Positions 28,392 through 38,578 are shown, numbered from the stretch's first letter. The stretch: 64,000 nt of DNA from Agrobacterium vaccinii (GCF_021310995.1 NZ_CP054150.1:1178001-1242000); one strand, 5' to 3'. Program-made: numbers and translations. Notes: generated by a model not told the origin, from the letters alone.

Positions 28392-29699
28392 ATGGCAAAA
28401 GCCGAGGCTGATAACGGTGCAGGCCCCTCCGTAAAGGACAAAGCCGCCCGACCATTTTCGGCCTTCGAGCGCATGGTGGCGTGGCGCTACCTGCGCTCGC
28501 GCCGCAAGGAAGCGTTCATTTCCGTCATCGCGGGGTTTTCCTTCGTTGGCATCATGCTGGGCGTCGCGACGCTGATCATTGTTATGGCGGTCATGAACGG
28601 TTTCCGCACGGAGCTGATTTCCCGCATTCTCGGCATCAATGGCCATATGATCGTCCAGCCCATCGACTCGCCGTTGAAGGACTATGACGATCTCGCCAAG
28701 AAATTTGCCGCCGTTCCCGGCGTTACTATGGCGCTGCCGCTGGTCGAGGGGCAGACGCTGGCCTCTGGTCGCGGCGGTGCGGGCAGTGGTGCGCTTGTGC
28801 GCGGCGTGCGCTCCGAAGACATCGAAAAGATCAAGGAAGTCTCCGGCAATATCAAGGTTGGCGATCTCGTCGGCTATATGTCGGGGCAGGGCGTTCTCGT
28901 CGGTTCGCGCCTTGCGTCTCAGCTCGGTGTGACCGCTGGCGACCAGATTACGCTGATATCACCGGAAGGTGACGTGACGCCGATGGGCGTCAACCCGCGC
29001 GTCAAATCCTATACGATCTCGGGCGTCTTCGAGATCGGTATGTCGGAATATGACGCGTCGATGATCTATATGCCGCTGTCAGAAGCGCAGCTTTATTTCA
29101 ATGCCGAAGGCATCGTTCAATCCATTGAGCTCTTCGTCACCCACCCTGACAATGTCGATGGCATCAGGCCGTTGGTCGAGACGGCAGCTGGGCGACAGAT
29201 TTATATCACCGACTGGCGACAACGAAACCAGACCTTCTTCTCCGCCCTTCAGGTGGAGCGCAACGTCATGTTTATGATCCTGACGCTGATCGTGCTGGTA
29301 GCCGCGCTCAACATCATTTCCGGCCTCATCATGCTGGTGAAGGACAAGGGCAGCGATATCGCCATTCTGCGCACCATGGGCGCAAGCTCCGGCTCCATCA
29401 TGCGCATCTTCTTCATGACGGGTGCCGCCATTGGTATCGTTGGCACATTTGCGGGCGTGGGCCTTGGCGTTCTCGTCTGTCTCAATGTGGAATCGATCCG
29501 CCAGTTCTTCTCCTGGATTTCAGGCACCGTGTTGTTTGATCCGCAGCTTTACTTCCTCAGCCAGCTTCCGGCGGAAATGCAGCTGAGCGAAACGATGACC
29601 GTCGTCATCATGGCGCTGGGCCTGTCTTTCCTGGCAACGATCTTTCCGGCTTGGCGGGCTTCCAAGCTCGATCCTGTCCAGGCCCTGCGTTACGAATAA
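28392..29699 (+). CDS. lolC: Lipoprotein-releasing ABC transporter permease (LolC/LolE)
   Basis: A 435-residue inner-membrane permease that extracts outer-membrane lipoproteins and passes them to LolA. It has an N-terminal anchor helix (FISVIAGFSFVGIMLGVATL), a large periplasmic MacB-like domain (about 80-290), and three C-terminal helices starting at MFMILTLIVLVAALNIISGL. A single C/E-type permease is usual in alphaproteobacteria. Followed after 15 nt by its ATPase gene. Confidence 0.94.
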   Translation: MAKAEADNGAGPSVKDKAARPFSAFERMVAWRYLRSRRKEAFISVIAGFSFVGIMLGVATLIIVMAVMNGFRTELISRILGINGHMIVQPIDSPLKDYDDLAKKFAAVPGVTMALPLVEGQTLASGRGGAGSGALVRGVRSEDIEKIKEVSGNIKVGDLVGYMSGQGVLVGSRLASQLGVTAGDQITLISPEGDVTPMGVNPRVKSYTISGVFEIGMSEYDASMIYMPLSEAQLYFNAEGIVQSIELFVTHPDNVDGIRPLVETAAGRQIYITDWRQRNQTFFSALQVERNVMFMILTLIVLVAALNIISGLIMLVKDKGSDIAILRTMGASSGSIMRIFFMTGAAIGIVGTFAGVGLGVLVCLNVESIRQFFSWISGTVLFDPQLYFLSQLPAEMQLSETMTVVIMALGLSFLATIFPAWRASKLDPVQALRYE

Positions 29700-29714
29700 G
29701 GACCGCATCACACC

Positions 29715-30398
29715 ATGGCACAGAAAACAGCGTTGCGGCTTAAGGGCGTGGAACGGACGTACGGGCAGGGCGAGCACAGCCTGTCCATTTTGAAGAACGC
29801 CGATCTCGAGCTGAAAAGCGGCGAGATCGTTGCTCTCGTGGCACCGTCCGGCACCGGCAAATCCACGCTGCTGCATCTGGCGGGCTTGTTGGAACACCCG
29901 GATGCTGGCGAAGTCTTCGTCAACGGAAGATCTTGTGGTGATCTCACCGACGAACAGCGCACTTTGATCCGTCGCAGCGACATCGGCTTCGTCTACCAGT
30001 TCCACCATTTGCTGCCGGAATTCACAGCGCTCGAAAACATCATGATGCCGCAGCTCATTTCGGGGTTGCCGCATTCCGAAGCCAAGGAGCGTGCCAGCGC
30101 GCTTCTCGATTACATGCGCATCGGCCATCGTGGCGATCATCGCCCGTCGGAACTGTCCGGTGGTGAGCAACAGCGTGTGGCCATCGCCCGCGCCGTTGCC
30201 AATGCGCCGCTTCTGCTTTTGGCGGATGAGCCCACCGGCAACCTCGATCCAGAGACGGCATCCTATGTCTTCGGCGCGCTGGAGGCACTCGTTCGTCAAT
30301 CCGGCCTCGCAGCTCTGATCGCGACCCACAACCACGAGCTCGCAGGCCGCATGGACCGCCGCGTGACGCTCAGCGAAGGCAAGATCGTAGAGTTCTAA
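29715..30398 (+). CDS. lolD: Lipoprotein-releasing ABC transporter ATPase
   Basis: A 227-residue ABC ATPase. Walker A is APSGTGKST near 44, the signature is [14 protein letters not shown] near 148, Walker B is [13 protein letters not shown], and the H-loop is ATHNHELA. It energises the adjacent LolC permease. Followed by a strong terminator. Confidence 0.95.
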   Translation: MAQKTALRLKGVERTYGQGEHSLSILKNADLELKSGEIVALVAPSGTGKSTLLHLAGLLEHPDAGEVFVNGRSCGDLTDEQRTLIRRSDIGFVYQFHHLLPEFTALENIMMPQLISGLPHSEAKERASALLDYMRIGHRGDHRPSELSGGEQQRVAIARAVANAPLLLLADEPTGNLDPETASYVFGALEALVRQSGLAALIATHNHELAGRMDRRVTLSEGKIVEF

Positions 30399-30434
30399 TT
30401 CGCCACCGCCTTTGGGCGAGAGACGTTTCATAAG

Positions 30435-30466
30435 ACCCCGCGCAACACCTGTTGCGCGGGGTTTTT
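30435..30466 (+). terminator. Intrinsic terminator of the proS-lolCD operon
   Basis: A perfect 12-bp GC-rich stem (30435-30446 with 30451-30462), ACCT loop and a T-run to 30466. Confidence 0.93.
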
Positions 30467-30526
30467 CGTTTTGGACTCAAGCGCTTGCCCCGAATCGAGG
30501 ACGGAACCGCCACGACTCTGCCTGCG

Positions 30527-30584
30527 TTGACAAGCTGAGAGTGACAAAAAAGCCGTTGACAACGAAACGAAATGAGAACAAAGT
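30527..30584 (+). promoter_or_regulatory. Candidate promoter(s) before the 28-residue gene
   Basis: Two perfect TTGACA hexamers occur at 30527-30532 and 30556-30561 in an A-rich stretch. Downstream -10 elements are weak (CAAAGT 17 bp after the second). They lie just ahead of the small gene at 30612 and after a terminator, so one is likely its promoter. Confidence 0.4.
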
Positions 30585-30611
30585 TAGAACATAACAAGTA
30601 TGGAGAGACAA

Positions 30612-30698
30612 ATGACCGACATCATCCGTGACATCGCAGCCTTCGCTTCCATCGCACTCTTCGTCACCAGCTTCTCGGTAATCCTCACTTCCATGTGA
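30612..30698 (+). CDS. 28-residue single-helix membrane protein
   Basis: A tiny ORF with a good GGAGAG ribosome site six bases before ATG. It starts MTDIIRDIAAFASIALF and continues as one hydrophobic helix to the end (about residues 9-28). It sits between a terminator and dnaE with its own candidate promoter. Short membrane proteins of this kind occur in rhizobia, but I know no function. The fit of RBS, start and hydrophobicity makes chance unlikely. Confidence 0.7.
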   Translation: MTDIIRDIAAFASIALFVTSFSVILTSM

Positions 30699-30793
30699 TG
30701 CCTCATCGTCGTTTCAACCGGAAATGACGTGTAAATCAAACCAAAGGCGGTAGACTCTGCCTTCGGAAAAGCCGAAAATCTCGATGACTCAGA

Positions 30794-33700
30794 ATGACGG
30801 GATTTGACGATATGGGCGAGATTTCAGTGACCAGCGAAACGGCTGGTAGCGGTGCACAGACACCCGGCTTCGTCCATCTGCGGGTCCATTCCGCTTACTC
30901 CCTGCTTGAGGGCGCATTGCCCTTGAAGAAGATCATGGCAAAGGCCGTCTCGGACGGCCAGCCAGCCATCGCCATCACCGATACCAACAATCTGTTCGTC
31001 GCGCTCGAGTTCTCCGAAAAGGCTCGAGATGAGGGCTTGCAGCCCATCATTGGCTGCCAGATTTCCATCGATATGCAGGATGCAACCGATGACAAGCGCG
31101 GGCATAACAACCTCGCCAAACTTCCTGCCGTCGTTGTGCTCGCCTCCAATGCCGTTGGTTATGAGCGTCTGGTCGATCTGATCAGCCGCGCCTATCTGGA
31201 CGGCGAAGGCACGGGCCACTCCGTCAACGTGCCCAAGTCATGGCTGGACGAGGGCGATAACTCCGGCCTCATCGTTCTGACCGGCGCATCCGGCGGCCCA
31301 GTGGACATGGCGTTGAAGGCTGGCCACGCCACGCAGGCAACCAGACGGCTTTTGGCGTTGAAGGACTTGTTCGGCGACCGCCTCTATATCGAATTGCAGC
31401 GACAGGGTCATTTCGACCGGGCGCATGAACGGCGTATGATCGCACTCGCCTATGAGCACGACATTCCGCTGGTCGCCACCAATGAGGCGTTTTTCCCGTC
31501 ACGTGACGACTACGATGCGCACGACGCGCTGATGGCGGTTGCCCACAATGCCATCGTTTCGGATGACACCCGCTTTCGCCTGACCCCGGATCATTATCTC
31601 AAGAGCCGTCAGGAGATGATGGCGCTCTTTGCGGATATTCCAGAGGCGCTGGACAACACCATCGAAATTGCGCAGCGCTGTTCCTATGTGCTGAAAAAGC
31701 GCGGGCCGATTCTTCCCCGCTTTACCGGCGCTAGCGAAGACCCGGAGGAGGCGGACCGTGCGGAAGGTGCGGAACTGCGCCGTCAGGCCGTCGAAGGTCT
31801 GGAGCAACGCCTTTCCGCACTCGGCATGGCGCCGGGATATACCGAGCAAGAATATCGCGACCGGCTGGATTTCGAGCTTGGCGTTATCGAGCGCATGAAA
31901 TTCCCGGGCTACTTCCTCATCGTTGCCGACTTCATCAAATGGGCGAAAAACCAGGATATTCCTGTTGGTCCCGGTCGTGGTTCGGGTGCAGGCTCGCTCG
32001 TCGCCTATGCGCTGACCATCACCGATGTCGATCCGCTGCGTTTCTCGCTGCTGTTCGAGCGCTTCCTCAATCCCGAACGCGTGTCGATGCCCGACTTCGA
32101 TATCGACTTCTGCCAAGACAGGCGTGAAGAGGTCATTCGCTACGTTCAGCAGAAATATGGGCGCGAACAGGTGGCGCAGATCATCACCTTTGGTTCCTTG
32201 CAGGCGCGCGCCGCCTTGCGTGACGTTGGCCGTGTGCTGGAAATGCCCTACGGCCAGGTGGACCGTATCTGCAAGCTGGTGCCCAACAATCCCGCCAACC
32301 CGACGCCCTTGTCCAAGGCGATCGAGGAAGAGCCGCGTTTTCAGGAAGAGGCCGACAAGGAACCCGTCGTTGCCCGCCTGCTGGATATCGCCCAGAAGAT
32401 CGAAGGCCTCTATCGCCACGCATCCACGCACGCCGCCGGTATCGTGATCGGTGACCGGCCTCTGTCCAAGCTCGTGCCGATGTATCGCGATCCACGTTCC
32501 GATATGCCGGTCACCCAGTTCAACATGAAATGGGTGGAAAGCGCCGGTCTCGTCAAATTCGACTTTTTGGGTCTGAAAACACTCACAGTCTTGAAGGTCG
32601 CGGTGGATTTCGTTGCCAAACGCGGCGTTACCGTCGATCTGGCGGCGATTCCGCTGGAAGACGAAAAGACTTACGAGATGCTGGCGCGCGGCGAGACAAT
32701 CGGGGTGTTCCAGGTGGAAAGCGCGGGCATGCGCAAGGCGCTGATCGGCATGCGCCCCGACTGCATCGAGGATATCATCGCACTGGTCGCGCTCTATCGT
32801 CCTGGCCCGATGGAAAACATCCCTGTTTACAATGCCCGCAAGCATGGCGAGGAAGAGATCGAGTCGATCCACCCGACCATCGATTATCTTCTCAAGGAAA
32901 CGCAGGGCGTTATCGTCTATCAGGAACAGGTAATGCAGATTGCCCAGGTTCTCTCGGGCTATTCGCTCGGTGAAGCCGATCTTCTGCGCCGCGCCATGGG
33001 TAAGAAGATCAAGGAGGAGATGGACCAGCAGCGTGAGCGTTTCGTTGAAGGCGCGATGCGCAACGACGTCTCGAAGGCGCAGTCCAACACCATCTTCGAC
33101 CTGTTGGCCAAGTTCGCGAACTACGGCTTCAACAAATCCCACGCCGCTGCCTACGCCATAGTCTCTTATCAGACGGCCTACATGAAGGCCCATTTCCCGG
33201 TCGAGTTTCTCGCGGCCTCCATGACGCTGGATATGGCCAACACCGAAAAGGTCAACGATTTCAGACAGGACGCTGGTCGCCTCGGCATCGAGATCGTTGC
33301 GCCCTCGGTGCAGACATCGCACCGGCGTTTCGAGCCGGGCGAAAACCGCATTTATTACTCGCTGGCTGCGCTGAAAGGCGTGGGCGAGGGTGCGGTCGAT
33401 CATATCGTGGACGTGCGCGGCGACACACCGTTTACCAGCCTCGAAGACTTCTGCCTGCGGATCGATCCCAAACAGATCAACCGCCGCGTTTTGGAAAGCC
33501 TCGTCAACGCGGGTGCCTTCGATTGCTTTGGCAAGGACCGCGCCGAACTGATCGGCGGGCTGGATCGCATAATCGGTTATGCCCAACTTGCGCAGGGCCG
33601 CCGTCTCAGCGGTCAGCACGATATGTTCGGCTCAGGCAGTGCGAGCGGACCGGAGAAGCTGGTGCTACCCGCTTACCAACCGTGGCTTGCGTCGGAAAAA

Positions 33701-34306
33701 CTGCTGCGTGAATATCAGGTTCTCGGCTTTTACCTGACGGCGCATCCGCTCGATACTTACCGCGCCGTGCTGGATAAGCTGCGCGTTCAAAACATTGCCG
33801 ATTTTACAGCCGCGGTAAAGCAGGGCGCCACCGCAGGTCGTCTGGCGGGTACTGTTACTGGAAAGCAGGAGCGTAAAACCCGAACCGGCAACAAGATGGG
33901 TATCGTGACTTTCTCCGATGCATCCGGGCAGTATGAGGCCGTTCTGTTTTCGGAAGGTCTCGGCCAGTACCGCGACCTGCTGGAAGTGGGCAAGTCACTC
34001 GTCATCACCGTGCAGGCGGAAGAGCGTCCCGAAGGCATCGGCCTGCGCATCCAGACGGCTGAATCGCTGGAGCAGCGCTCAGTGCAGATGCAGAAGGCGC
34101 TTCGTGTCTATCTGCGCGATTCCGGGCCGATGAAGTCGCTTGCTCATCACCTGAACAAGGGTGACGGTTCGGTCTATTTCGTGCTGATCAAAGACGATGG
34201 GCAGCGCGAGATCGAACTCGAACTGCCCGGTAAATATCGTATATCGCCGGAAATCGGCGCGGCCTTCCGGTCTGCTGCCGGTGTCATCGATGTCGAGCTA
34301 ATCTGA
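30794..34306 (+). CDS. dnaE: DNA polymerase III alpha subunit
   Basis: A 1170-residue replicative polymerase. It has an N-terminal PHP domain (FVHLRVHSAYSLLEGALPL near 26), the catalytic palm with GPGRGSGAGSLVAY near 393 and PDFDIDFCQDRR near 434 (two Asp), a helix-hairpin-helix region and a C-terminal OB fold (GTVTGKQERKTRTGNKMGIV near 1018). In-frame ATG at 30812 is an alternative start. It is monocistronic, about 100 bp after the small membrane gene. Confidence 0.96.
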   Translation: MTGFDDMGEISVTSETAGSGAQTPGFVHLRVHSAYSLLEGALPLKKIMAKAVSDGQPAIAITDTNNLFVALEFSEKARDEGLQPIIGCQISIDMQDATDDKRGHNNLAKLPAVVVLASNAVGYERLVDLISRAYLDGEGTGHSVNVPKSWLDEGDNSGLIVLTGASGGPVDMALKAGHATQATRRLLALKDLFGDRLYIELQRQGHFDRAHERRMIALAYEHDIPLVATNEAFFPSRDDYDAHDALMAVAHNAIVSDDTRFRLTPDHYLKSRQEMMALFADIPEALDNTIEIAQRCSYVLKKRGPILPRFTGASEDPEEADRAEGAELRRQAVEGLEQRLSALGMAPGYTEQEYRDRLDFELGVIERMKFPGYFLIVADFIKWAKNQDIPVGPGRGSGAGSLVAYALTITDVDPLRFSLLFERFLNPERVSMPDFDIDFCQDRREEVIRYVQQKYGREQVAQIITFGSLQARAALRDVGRVLEMPYGQVDRICKLVPNNPANPTPLSKAIEEEPRFQEEADKEPVVARLLDIAQKIEGLYRHASTHAAGIVIGDRPLSKLVPMYRDPRSDMPVTQFNMKWVESAGLVKFDFLGLKTLTVLKVAVDFVAKRGVTVDLAAIPLEDEKTYEMLARGETIGVFQVESAGMRKALIGMRPDCIEDIIALVALYRPGPMENIPVYNARKHGEEEIESIHPTIDYLLKETQGVIVYQEQVMQIAQVLSGYSLGEADLLRRAMGKKIKEEMDQQRERFVEGAMRNDVSKAQSNTIFDLLAKFANYGFNKSHAAAYAIVSYQTAYMKAHFPVEFLAASMTLDMANTEKVNDFRQDAGRLGIEIVAPSVQTSHRRFEPGENRIYYSLAALKGVGEGAVDHIVDVRGDTPFTSLEDFCLRIDPKQINRRVLESLVNAGAFDCFGKDRAELIGGLDRIIGYAQLAQGRRLSGQHDMFGSGSASGPEKLVLPAYQPWLASEKLLREYQVLGFYLTAHPLDTYRAVLDKLRVQNIADFTAAVKQGATAGRLAGTVTGKQERKTRTGNKMGIVTFSDASGQYEAVLFSEGLGQYRDLLEVGKSLVITVQAEERPEGIGLRIQTAESLEQRSVQMQKALRVYLRDSGPMKSLAHHLNKGDGSVYFVLIKDDGQREIELELPGKYRISPEIGAAFRSAAGVIDVELI

Positions 34307-34345
34307 TTCGATAACAACCGCTTGTTGCAGAAACTTCATGTGGTT

Positions 34346-34636
34346 TCAGAACAGGCGGTTGGTCGGATAGGCGTAAGCGCCACGGTCGATGAAGCCTTGA
34401 CGGGACAGGCACGCTCTCAGTGCAGCATTATAATAAAGCGATGTGGTGAACTCCGTGCCGCGTGTCGGCGTGCTGGCTTCATACGTACACTTCACCAGCG
34501 CCCGGTCATAGATGTCGAGGATGACGGGATCGCTCACCACCGTCGGGCCTGCGTAAATGCTGTAATTCTCTGGCGCTTCCGCCGCCGAGACACAGGCCAG
34601 TCCAAGGACGGCTGCCGCTACATATTTGAGGTTCAT
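34346..34636 (-). CDS. Secreted hypothetical protein
   Basis: A 96-residue protein with a signal peptide (MNLKYVAAAVLGLACVSAAE; cleavage near 20). The mature part, with Cys at positions near 50 and 75, could hold one disulfide. It is convergent with dnaE and in the same direction as the L,D-transpeptidase upstream. The family is not recognised. Confidence 0.75.
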   Translation of the reverse strand: MNLKYVAAAVLGLACVSAAEAPENYSIYAGPTVVSDPVILDIYDRALVKCTYEASTPTRGTEFTTSLYYNAALRACLSRQGFIDRGAYAYPTNRLF

Positions 34637-34723
34637 TGATGGCTCTCCAAGTTGTCTTGTCGAGCTATTTCAACGCCCATGCAGAAACTTCGTTCCCGCC
34701 TTGCGTGCAGCACCCGTCTTGCG

Positions 34724-35962
34724 TCAGATAGGACGGTCGCGGGTGATGGTGACGAAATCCGTCCCCTCTCCGGTCTCCAGCCCGTGGCTGAGGTCCGATA
34801 CCGTAATCGAACTGCCGGTTGTCAGGTCTGCTTCGAGCTTTGCGCGAATATCCTTTGGGATATCCAGACGGTCGAGCACCGCGCTCAACGGATCGAGACG
34901 TCCCGGCACATCGGCCACGTCGATACCGAGACGTTTGCGCGCCGCGGCTGGCAGATAGTTCTCCAGCGTCAGACCGTTCCACTCCGCCTTGCCGCTATCG
35001 CGGTCCATATCGATGACCTCGAAGAAGTGCGTGCCAAGCGCCACATGCGGGTCCTTGATGTGAATGGGCGCTTCAAACAGCGGCTTGAAGTCCCGCCGCA
35101 CCATCAACTGGCCATTGGGCGCAGCGTCCGCACCGGCTGATGCGTAGATCGCATCCACCACCTCATCCGTCAAAAGCGGACCTGATGTCTTCATCTGTTT
35201 CCAGCGCTTGAACCCGTTCACGGCGCTGATCGTCATTTGCCCGGCGTAACCGTCCGCCACACCGGCATCGAAGCCGATTTCTGTCAGCAGACGCTGTACG
35301 TCCATGATCTTTTCACGCTCGCCACGTCGGGTGATGAGAATGCGCAGCGGCGACAGGTTCCGCTCAACGGATGCCTTCGGCTTGACCGAACTCGTCGTCT
35401 GGTTGACGGCGACTTCCACCATCTTCAGCGATGCGTCGAAGCGTGCCGGGCGCAGCTCAACATCAGACAGCATCAGCTTTTCGTCAGGCTGGTCATGCGG
35501 CTGCAAGAGTGTTGGGTGGTCCACGCGCTGCGGCGCGACCGCCGCATCGGAAACGATGACGTGCACGCCGCGCGCCGTCATGCCGTAAAGACTTTTTGCG
35601 AACTTGGCGGGCAGGCGAATGCAGCCATGCGATGCCGGATAGTTGGGCACGCGCCCCTCATGCAGTGCAATGCCAGACCAGGTCAGCCGCTGCATGAAAG
35701 GCATCGGCGCTGCCGAATAGATGTTGGATTCGTGGTACTTCTTCTTGTCCAGGATAGAGAAGATGCCGCTTGGCGTGTCATGCCCCGGCTTGCCGGAAGA
35801 CACCTTGGATGTGGCAACCAGTTCGCCGCCGTCATACAGCGACAGTGTCTGCTCGTTCTTGGAAACGATCACCTGAAGGCTGCGGACATCGCCGGCAAAG
35901 GCTGCCTGCACCAGAACGGAGGTGGACAGGAGACAGGCTCCAACAAAGGCACGCAACATCAT
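34724..35962 (-). CDS. L,D-transpeptidase (YkuD) with peptidoglycan-binding domain
   Basis: A 412-residue exported enzyme forming 3-3 cross-links or attaching proteins to peptidoglycan. A signal peptide ends near residue 23. The YkuD domain (about 27-140) carries IALHEGRVPNYPASHGCIRL, with catalytic Cys114 and His112. A peptidoglycan-binding-1-like repeat follows near 220-255 (DVQRLLTEIGFDAGVADGY). The C-terminal 120 residues are unrecognised. Rhizobiales rely heavily on L,D-transpeptidases for polar growth. Confidence 0.9.
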   Translation of the reverse strand: MMLRAFVGACLLSTSVLVQAAFAGDVRSLQVIVSKNEQTLSLYDGGELVATSKVSSGKPGHDTPSGIFSILDKKKYHESNIYSAAPMPFMQRLTWSGIALHEGRVPNYPASHGCIRLPAKFAKSLYGMTARGVHVIVSDAAVAPQRVDHPTLLQPHDQPDEKLMLSDVELRPARFDASLKMVEVAVNQTTSSVKPKASVERNLSPLRILITRRGEREKIMDVQRLLTEIGFDAGVADGYAGQMTISAVNGFKRWKQMKTSGPLLTDEVVDAIYASAGADAAPNGQLMVRRDFKPLFEAPIHIKDPHVALGTHFFEVIDMDRDSGKAEWNGLTLENYLPAAARKRLGIDVADVPGRLDPLSAVLDRLDIPKDIRAKLEADLTTGSSITVSDLSHGLETGEGTDFVTITRDRPI

Positions 35963-36115
35963 GTTTCACTCCAACGCATTACAAAGACACGCCGCCACCG
36001 AGGAGGGCGTGGGAGCCGGAAAGCGCGCCAAATCCGGCGCAGCTTCTTTGCAGGGGAGAATATCAGTCGGGATTTAAGGAAGCTTTTAAATGCCGATCAC
36101 GACTGCGTGTCGCGA

Positions 36116-37402
36116 CTATTTTTTCGTGCCGAATGTATAGCCGGTTTCCACGGCTCCCTTGCCGAACTTATCGCGTAGCTTATCCATTGCGGCCTCTGCG
36201 GCGGCGCGCCGCCCGGCATGAGCATCGACCAGATCAGGCGGGTCGGCGAGCGCCGGATTGCACAGATCGGTCACGCCAATGCCGATCAACCGAAACTTGG
36301 TGCCATCCGTTTCCTTTTCGAGCATCGAAATGCCGGTGCGGAATATCCTGTCAGCCAGTTGCGTCGGGTCTTCCAGCCGCTTGTTGCGGGTACGGGATTT
36401 GAAGCAGGACGTCTTCATCTTCAAGACCACGGTGTGGCCCGCAACCTCGTTCTTCTTCAGCCGCCAGGCCACTTTTTCGGAGAGCGATCTCAGGATCGAA
36501 ACCAGATCGTCATGGCGGGAGATATCGTTGAAAAATGTGGTCTCGGAAGACACGCTCTTCGCCGGGTCGTTTGTGTGAACATCGCGGTCATCGATGCCGC
36601 GCGAAAGTCGATAGAGCCGCTGACCCATGACGCCGTAGCGCCGCATCAGGTCGCCTTCCTCCATCTGCTGCAACTGCGCGATCATGCGGATGCCATCAGC
36701 CTCCAGTGTGGCGGCGAAGGCTTTGCCGACACCCCATATAGTCGTGACGGGGCGCGTCCCGAGAAACGCCGTCGCTTCCTTCTCGCCGATCACGGAGAAG
36801 CCGCGTGGCTTTTGCAGGTCGGACGCCACCTTGGCCAGAAATTTGCAGTAGGAAAGCCCGACGGAAACGGTAATGCCGATTTCCTTTTCCACCCGCCGGG
36901 CAAAGCTGGCCAGAACGCGGGCAGGCGGGTCATGATGCAGCCGCTCCGTGCCGGACAGATCAAGAAAAGCCTCATCGATGGAGATTGGCTGCACGAGCGG
37001 TGTCAAATCCTGCATCATGCCGCGGATCTGCCGTCCGACACGACTATACTTTTCCATATCCGGCTTCACGACGACCGCTTGCGGGCAGGCCTCCAGCGCC
37101 TTGAACATCGGCATGGCAGAGCGCACGCCGTGAATGCGCGCTATGTAGCACGCCGTCGAAACCACCCCGCGCTTGCCACCGCCGATGATGACGGGCTTGT
37201 CGGCCAGCTCAGGATTATCCCGTTTCTCCACCGACGCATAAAAGGCATCGCAATCGATATGTGCAATCGAGAGATCGTAAAGCTCGGAATGAAAGACCAG
37301 ACGCGGACTGCCACACGCCCCACAACGCCGCACACCCGCCGGCTGGCCAGCCAGACAGTCACGGCAGAAACCGGGATCATAGGTCGAAATTGCTGATGCC
37401 AT
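36116..37402 (-). CDS. dinB: DNA polymerase IV (Y family) with N-terminal Cys-rich extension
   Basis: A 428-residue translesion polymerase. Catalytic carboxylates are in [14 protein letters not shown] near 46 and [10 protein letters not shown] near 142, and the little-finger domain is in the C-terminal third. Residues 10-36 hold CRDC and CGACG, a zinc-ribbon-like addition absent from E. coli DinB. The start at 37402 (MASAISTY) is preferred; an in-frame upstream ATG at 37426 is possible. Confidence 0.93.
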   Translation of the reverse strand: MASAISTYDPGFCRDCLAGQPAGVRRCGACGSPRLVFHSELYDLSIAHIDCDAFYASVEKRDNPELADKPVIIGGGKRGVVSTACYIARIHGVRSAMPMFKALEACPQAVVVKPDMEKYSRVGRQIRGMMQDLTPLVQPISIDEAFLDLSGTERLHHDPPARVLASFARRVEKEIGITVSVGLSYCKFLAKVASDLQKPRGFSVIGEKEATAFLGTRPVTTIWGVGKAFAATLEADGIRMIAQLQQMEEGDLMRRYGVMGQRLYRLSRGIDDRDVHTNDPAKSVSSETTFFNDISRHDDLVSILRSLSEKVAWRLKKNEVAGHTVVLKMKTSCFKSRTRNKRLEDPTQLADRIFRTGISMLEKETDGTKFRLIGIGVTDLCNPALADPPDLVDAHAGRRAAAEAAMDKLRDKFGKGAVETGYTFGTKK

Positions 37403-37534
37403 GGCTCGGAAACAAAAAGAGAACATTTCCCACCATAATCCTTTGCTTTCTTACGCTCAAGAGCGCATTCTTATGCCAGTGAGGGTCATACAGAGCAACA
37501 ATAAGGGTACCGCATCAGGTCGAGGGGTGACGTC

Positions 37535-37711
37535 GTGTTGAAAAGGTACGAAAAAGAATTGACGCTTGAGCAACTCAGAGACTTGCCAGACATCGAGATC
37601 GATTGTGGTGACATTCCAGAGTTAGACGATGCCTTTTGGCAGAATGCTGTTCTTATAATGCCCGGACAATCACTGAGTACGTTACAAAAAAACAATCAGG
37701 CGTCAGACTAG
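37535..37711 (+). CDS. Short BrnA-antitoxin-like ORF, probably a remnant
   Basis: A 58-residue ORF starting GTG, or TTG one codon later, with GAGGGGTGA upstream. It reads LTLEQLRDLPDIEIDCGDIP followed by ELDDAFWQNAVLIMP. This resembles the N-terminal segment of BrnA-type antitoxins (GPELxxxFWxNAxxxxP), which normally continue into a ribbon-helix-helix DNA-binding domain; here the sequence stops shortly after. No BrnT-like toxin lies nearby. Either a truncated remnant or an unrelated small protein. Confidence 0.45.
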   Translation: MLKRYEKELTLEQLRDLPDIEIDCGDIPELDDAFWQNAVLIMPGQSLSTLQKNNQASD

Positions 37712-37753
37712 CGCTATGCCAATCTGAGGGCCGACACACGAGTTAATGAGAGT

Positions 37754-38062
37754 TCAATACTGACCGGAGTCCAGTCCGGGGCCGGAATAGTGGTGCCATG
37801 CTGCCGTCACGTCTTCAGGGCTGGTGCCGGTTGCTTCACAGAAGGCCATGAGGTCGGGTTCGTGGCTCATGATGAAATCGGTAAGGCCCGCGAGGAAGCC
37901 GGGGTCGTTGACGGACTGGCGCAGCATGTTGGGTTGCAGACCGCTCAGCGCCAGAAAACGTGCAAGCATATCCGGCTCGCTGGCCAGCCAGCCAAGTATG
38001 GTGACCGCTGTTTCATGACTGTCTTTCGGGGCTCTTTTGCCGTTTTTTGTGTCGCGCAACAT
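37754..38062 (-). CDS. DUF3572 family protein
   Basis: A 102-residue soluble alpha-helical protein. The phrases AVTILGWLASEPDMLARFLA, LSGLQPNMLRQ and FCEATGTSPEDVTAAWHHY match the alphaproteobacterial DUF3572 family found next to divK. Function unknown. It is divergently transcribed from divK across a 128-bp gap. Confidence 0.9.
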   Translation of the reverse strand: MLRDTKNGKRAPKDSHETAVTILGWLASEPDMLARFLALSGLQPNMLRQSVNDPGFLAGLTDFIMSHEPDLMAFCEATGTSPEDVTAAWHHYSGPGLDSGQY

Positions 38063-38190
38063 TTGTTTACTGAAGTTACCTATTTCTCAACCAAATCCCA
38101 CTAGCGTGAACCACTGGGGGATAATGGAATCGCTTCTCAGACACTCTATATGTCCGTGAATGGGTTTCAAAGTGAAACGAGGACCGGTCC

Positions 38191-38562
38191 ATGCCCAAAC
38201 AAGTCATGATAGTTGAAGACAATGAGCTGAATATGAAGCTCTTTCGTGACCTGATCGAGGCGTCGGGTTACACGACGATTCAGACGCGTAACGGCATGGA
38301 AGCGTTGGATCTGGCGCGCAAGCACCGTCCCGATCTTATCCTCATGGATATTCAGTTGCCTGAAGTGTCCGGCCTTGAAGTCACGAAATGGCTGAAGGAA
38401 GACGACGAACTGCATGTCATCCCGGTTATTGCCGTCACGGCCTTCGCCATGAAGGGTGATGAGGAGCGCATTCGTCAGGGCGGCTGCGAGGCCTATGTCT
38501 CGAAGCCGATTTCAGTTCCTAAATTTATTGAGACCATCAAAACATATCTCGGCGACGTGTAA
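38191..38562 (+). CDS. divK: Single-domain response regulator DivK
   Basis: A 123-residue receiver domain with acidic pocket MIVEDNE, phospho-acceptor Asp53 in [13 protein letters not shown], and K in VSKPISV. DivK controls the DivJ/PleC-DivL-CckA-CtrA pathway for cell polarity and cell cycle. It is directly followed by pleD, the order conserved in Caulobacter and rhizobia. No output domain is present, as expected. Confidence 0.95.
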   Translation: MPKQVMIVEDNELNMKLFRDLIEASGYTTIQTRNGMEALDLARKHRPDLILMDIQLPEVSGLEVTKWLKEDDELHVIPVIAVTAFAMKGDEERIRQGGCEAYVSKPISVPKFIETIKTYLGDV

Positions 38563-38578
38563 GGCGAGGGGCGGGCGC

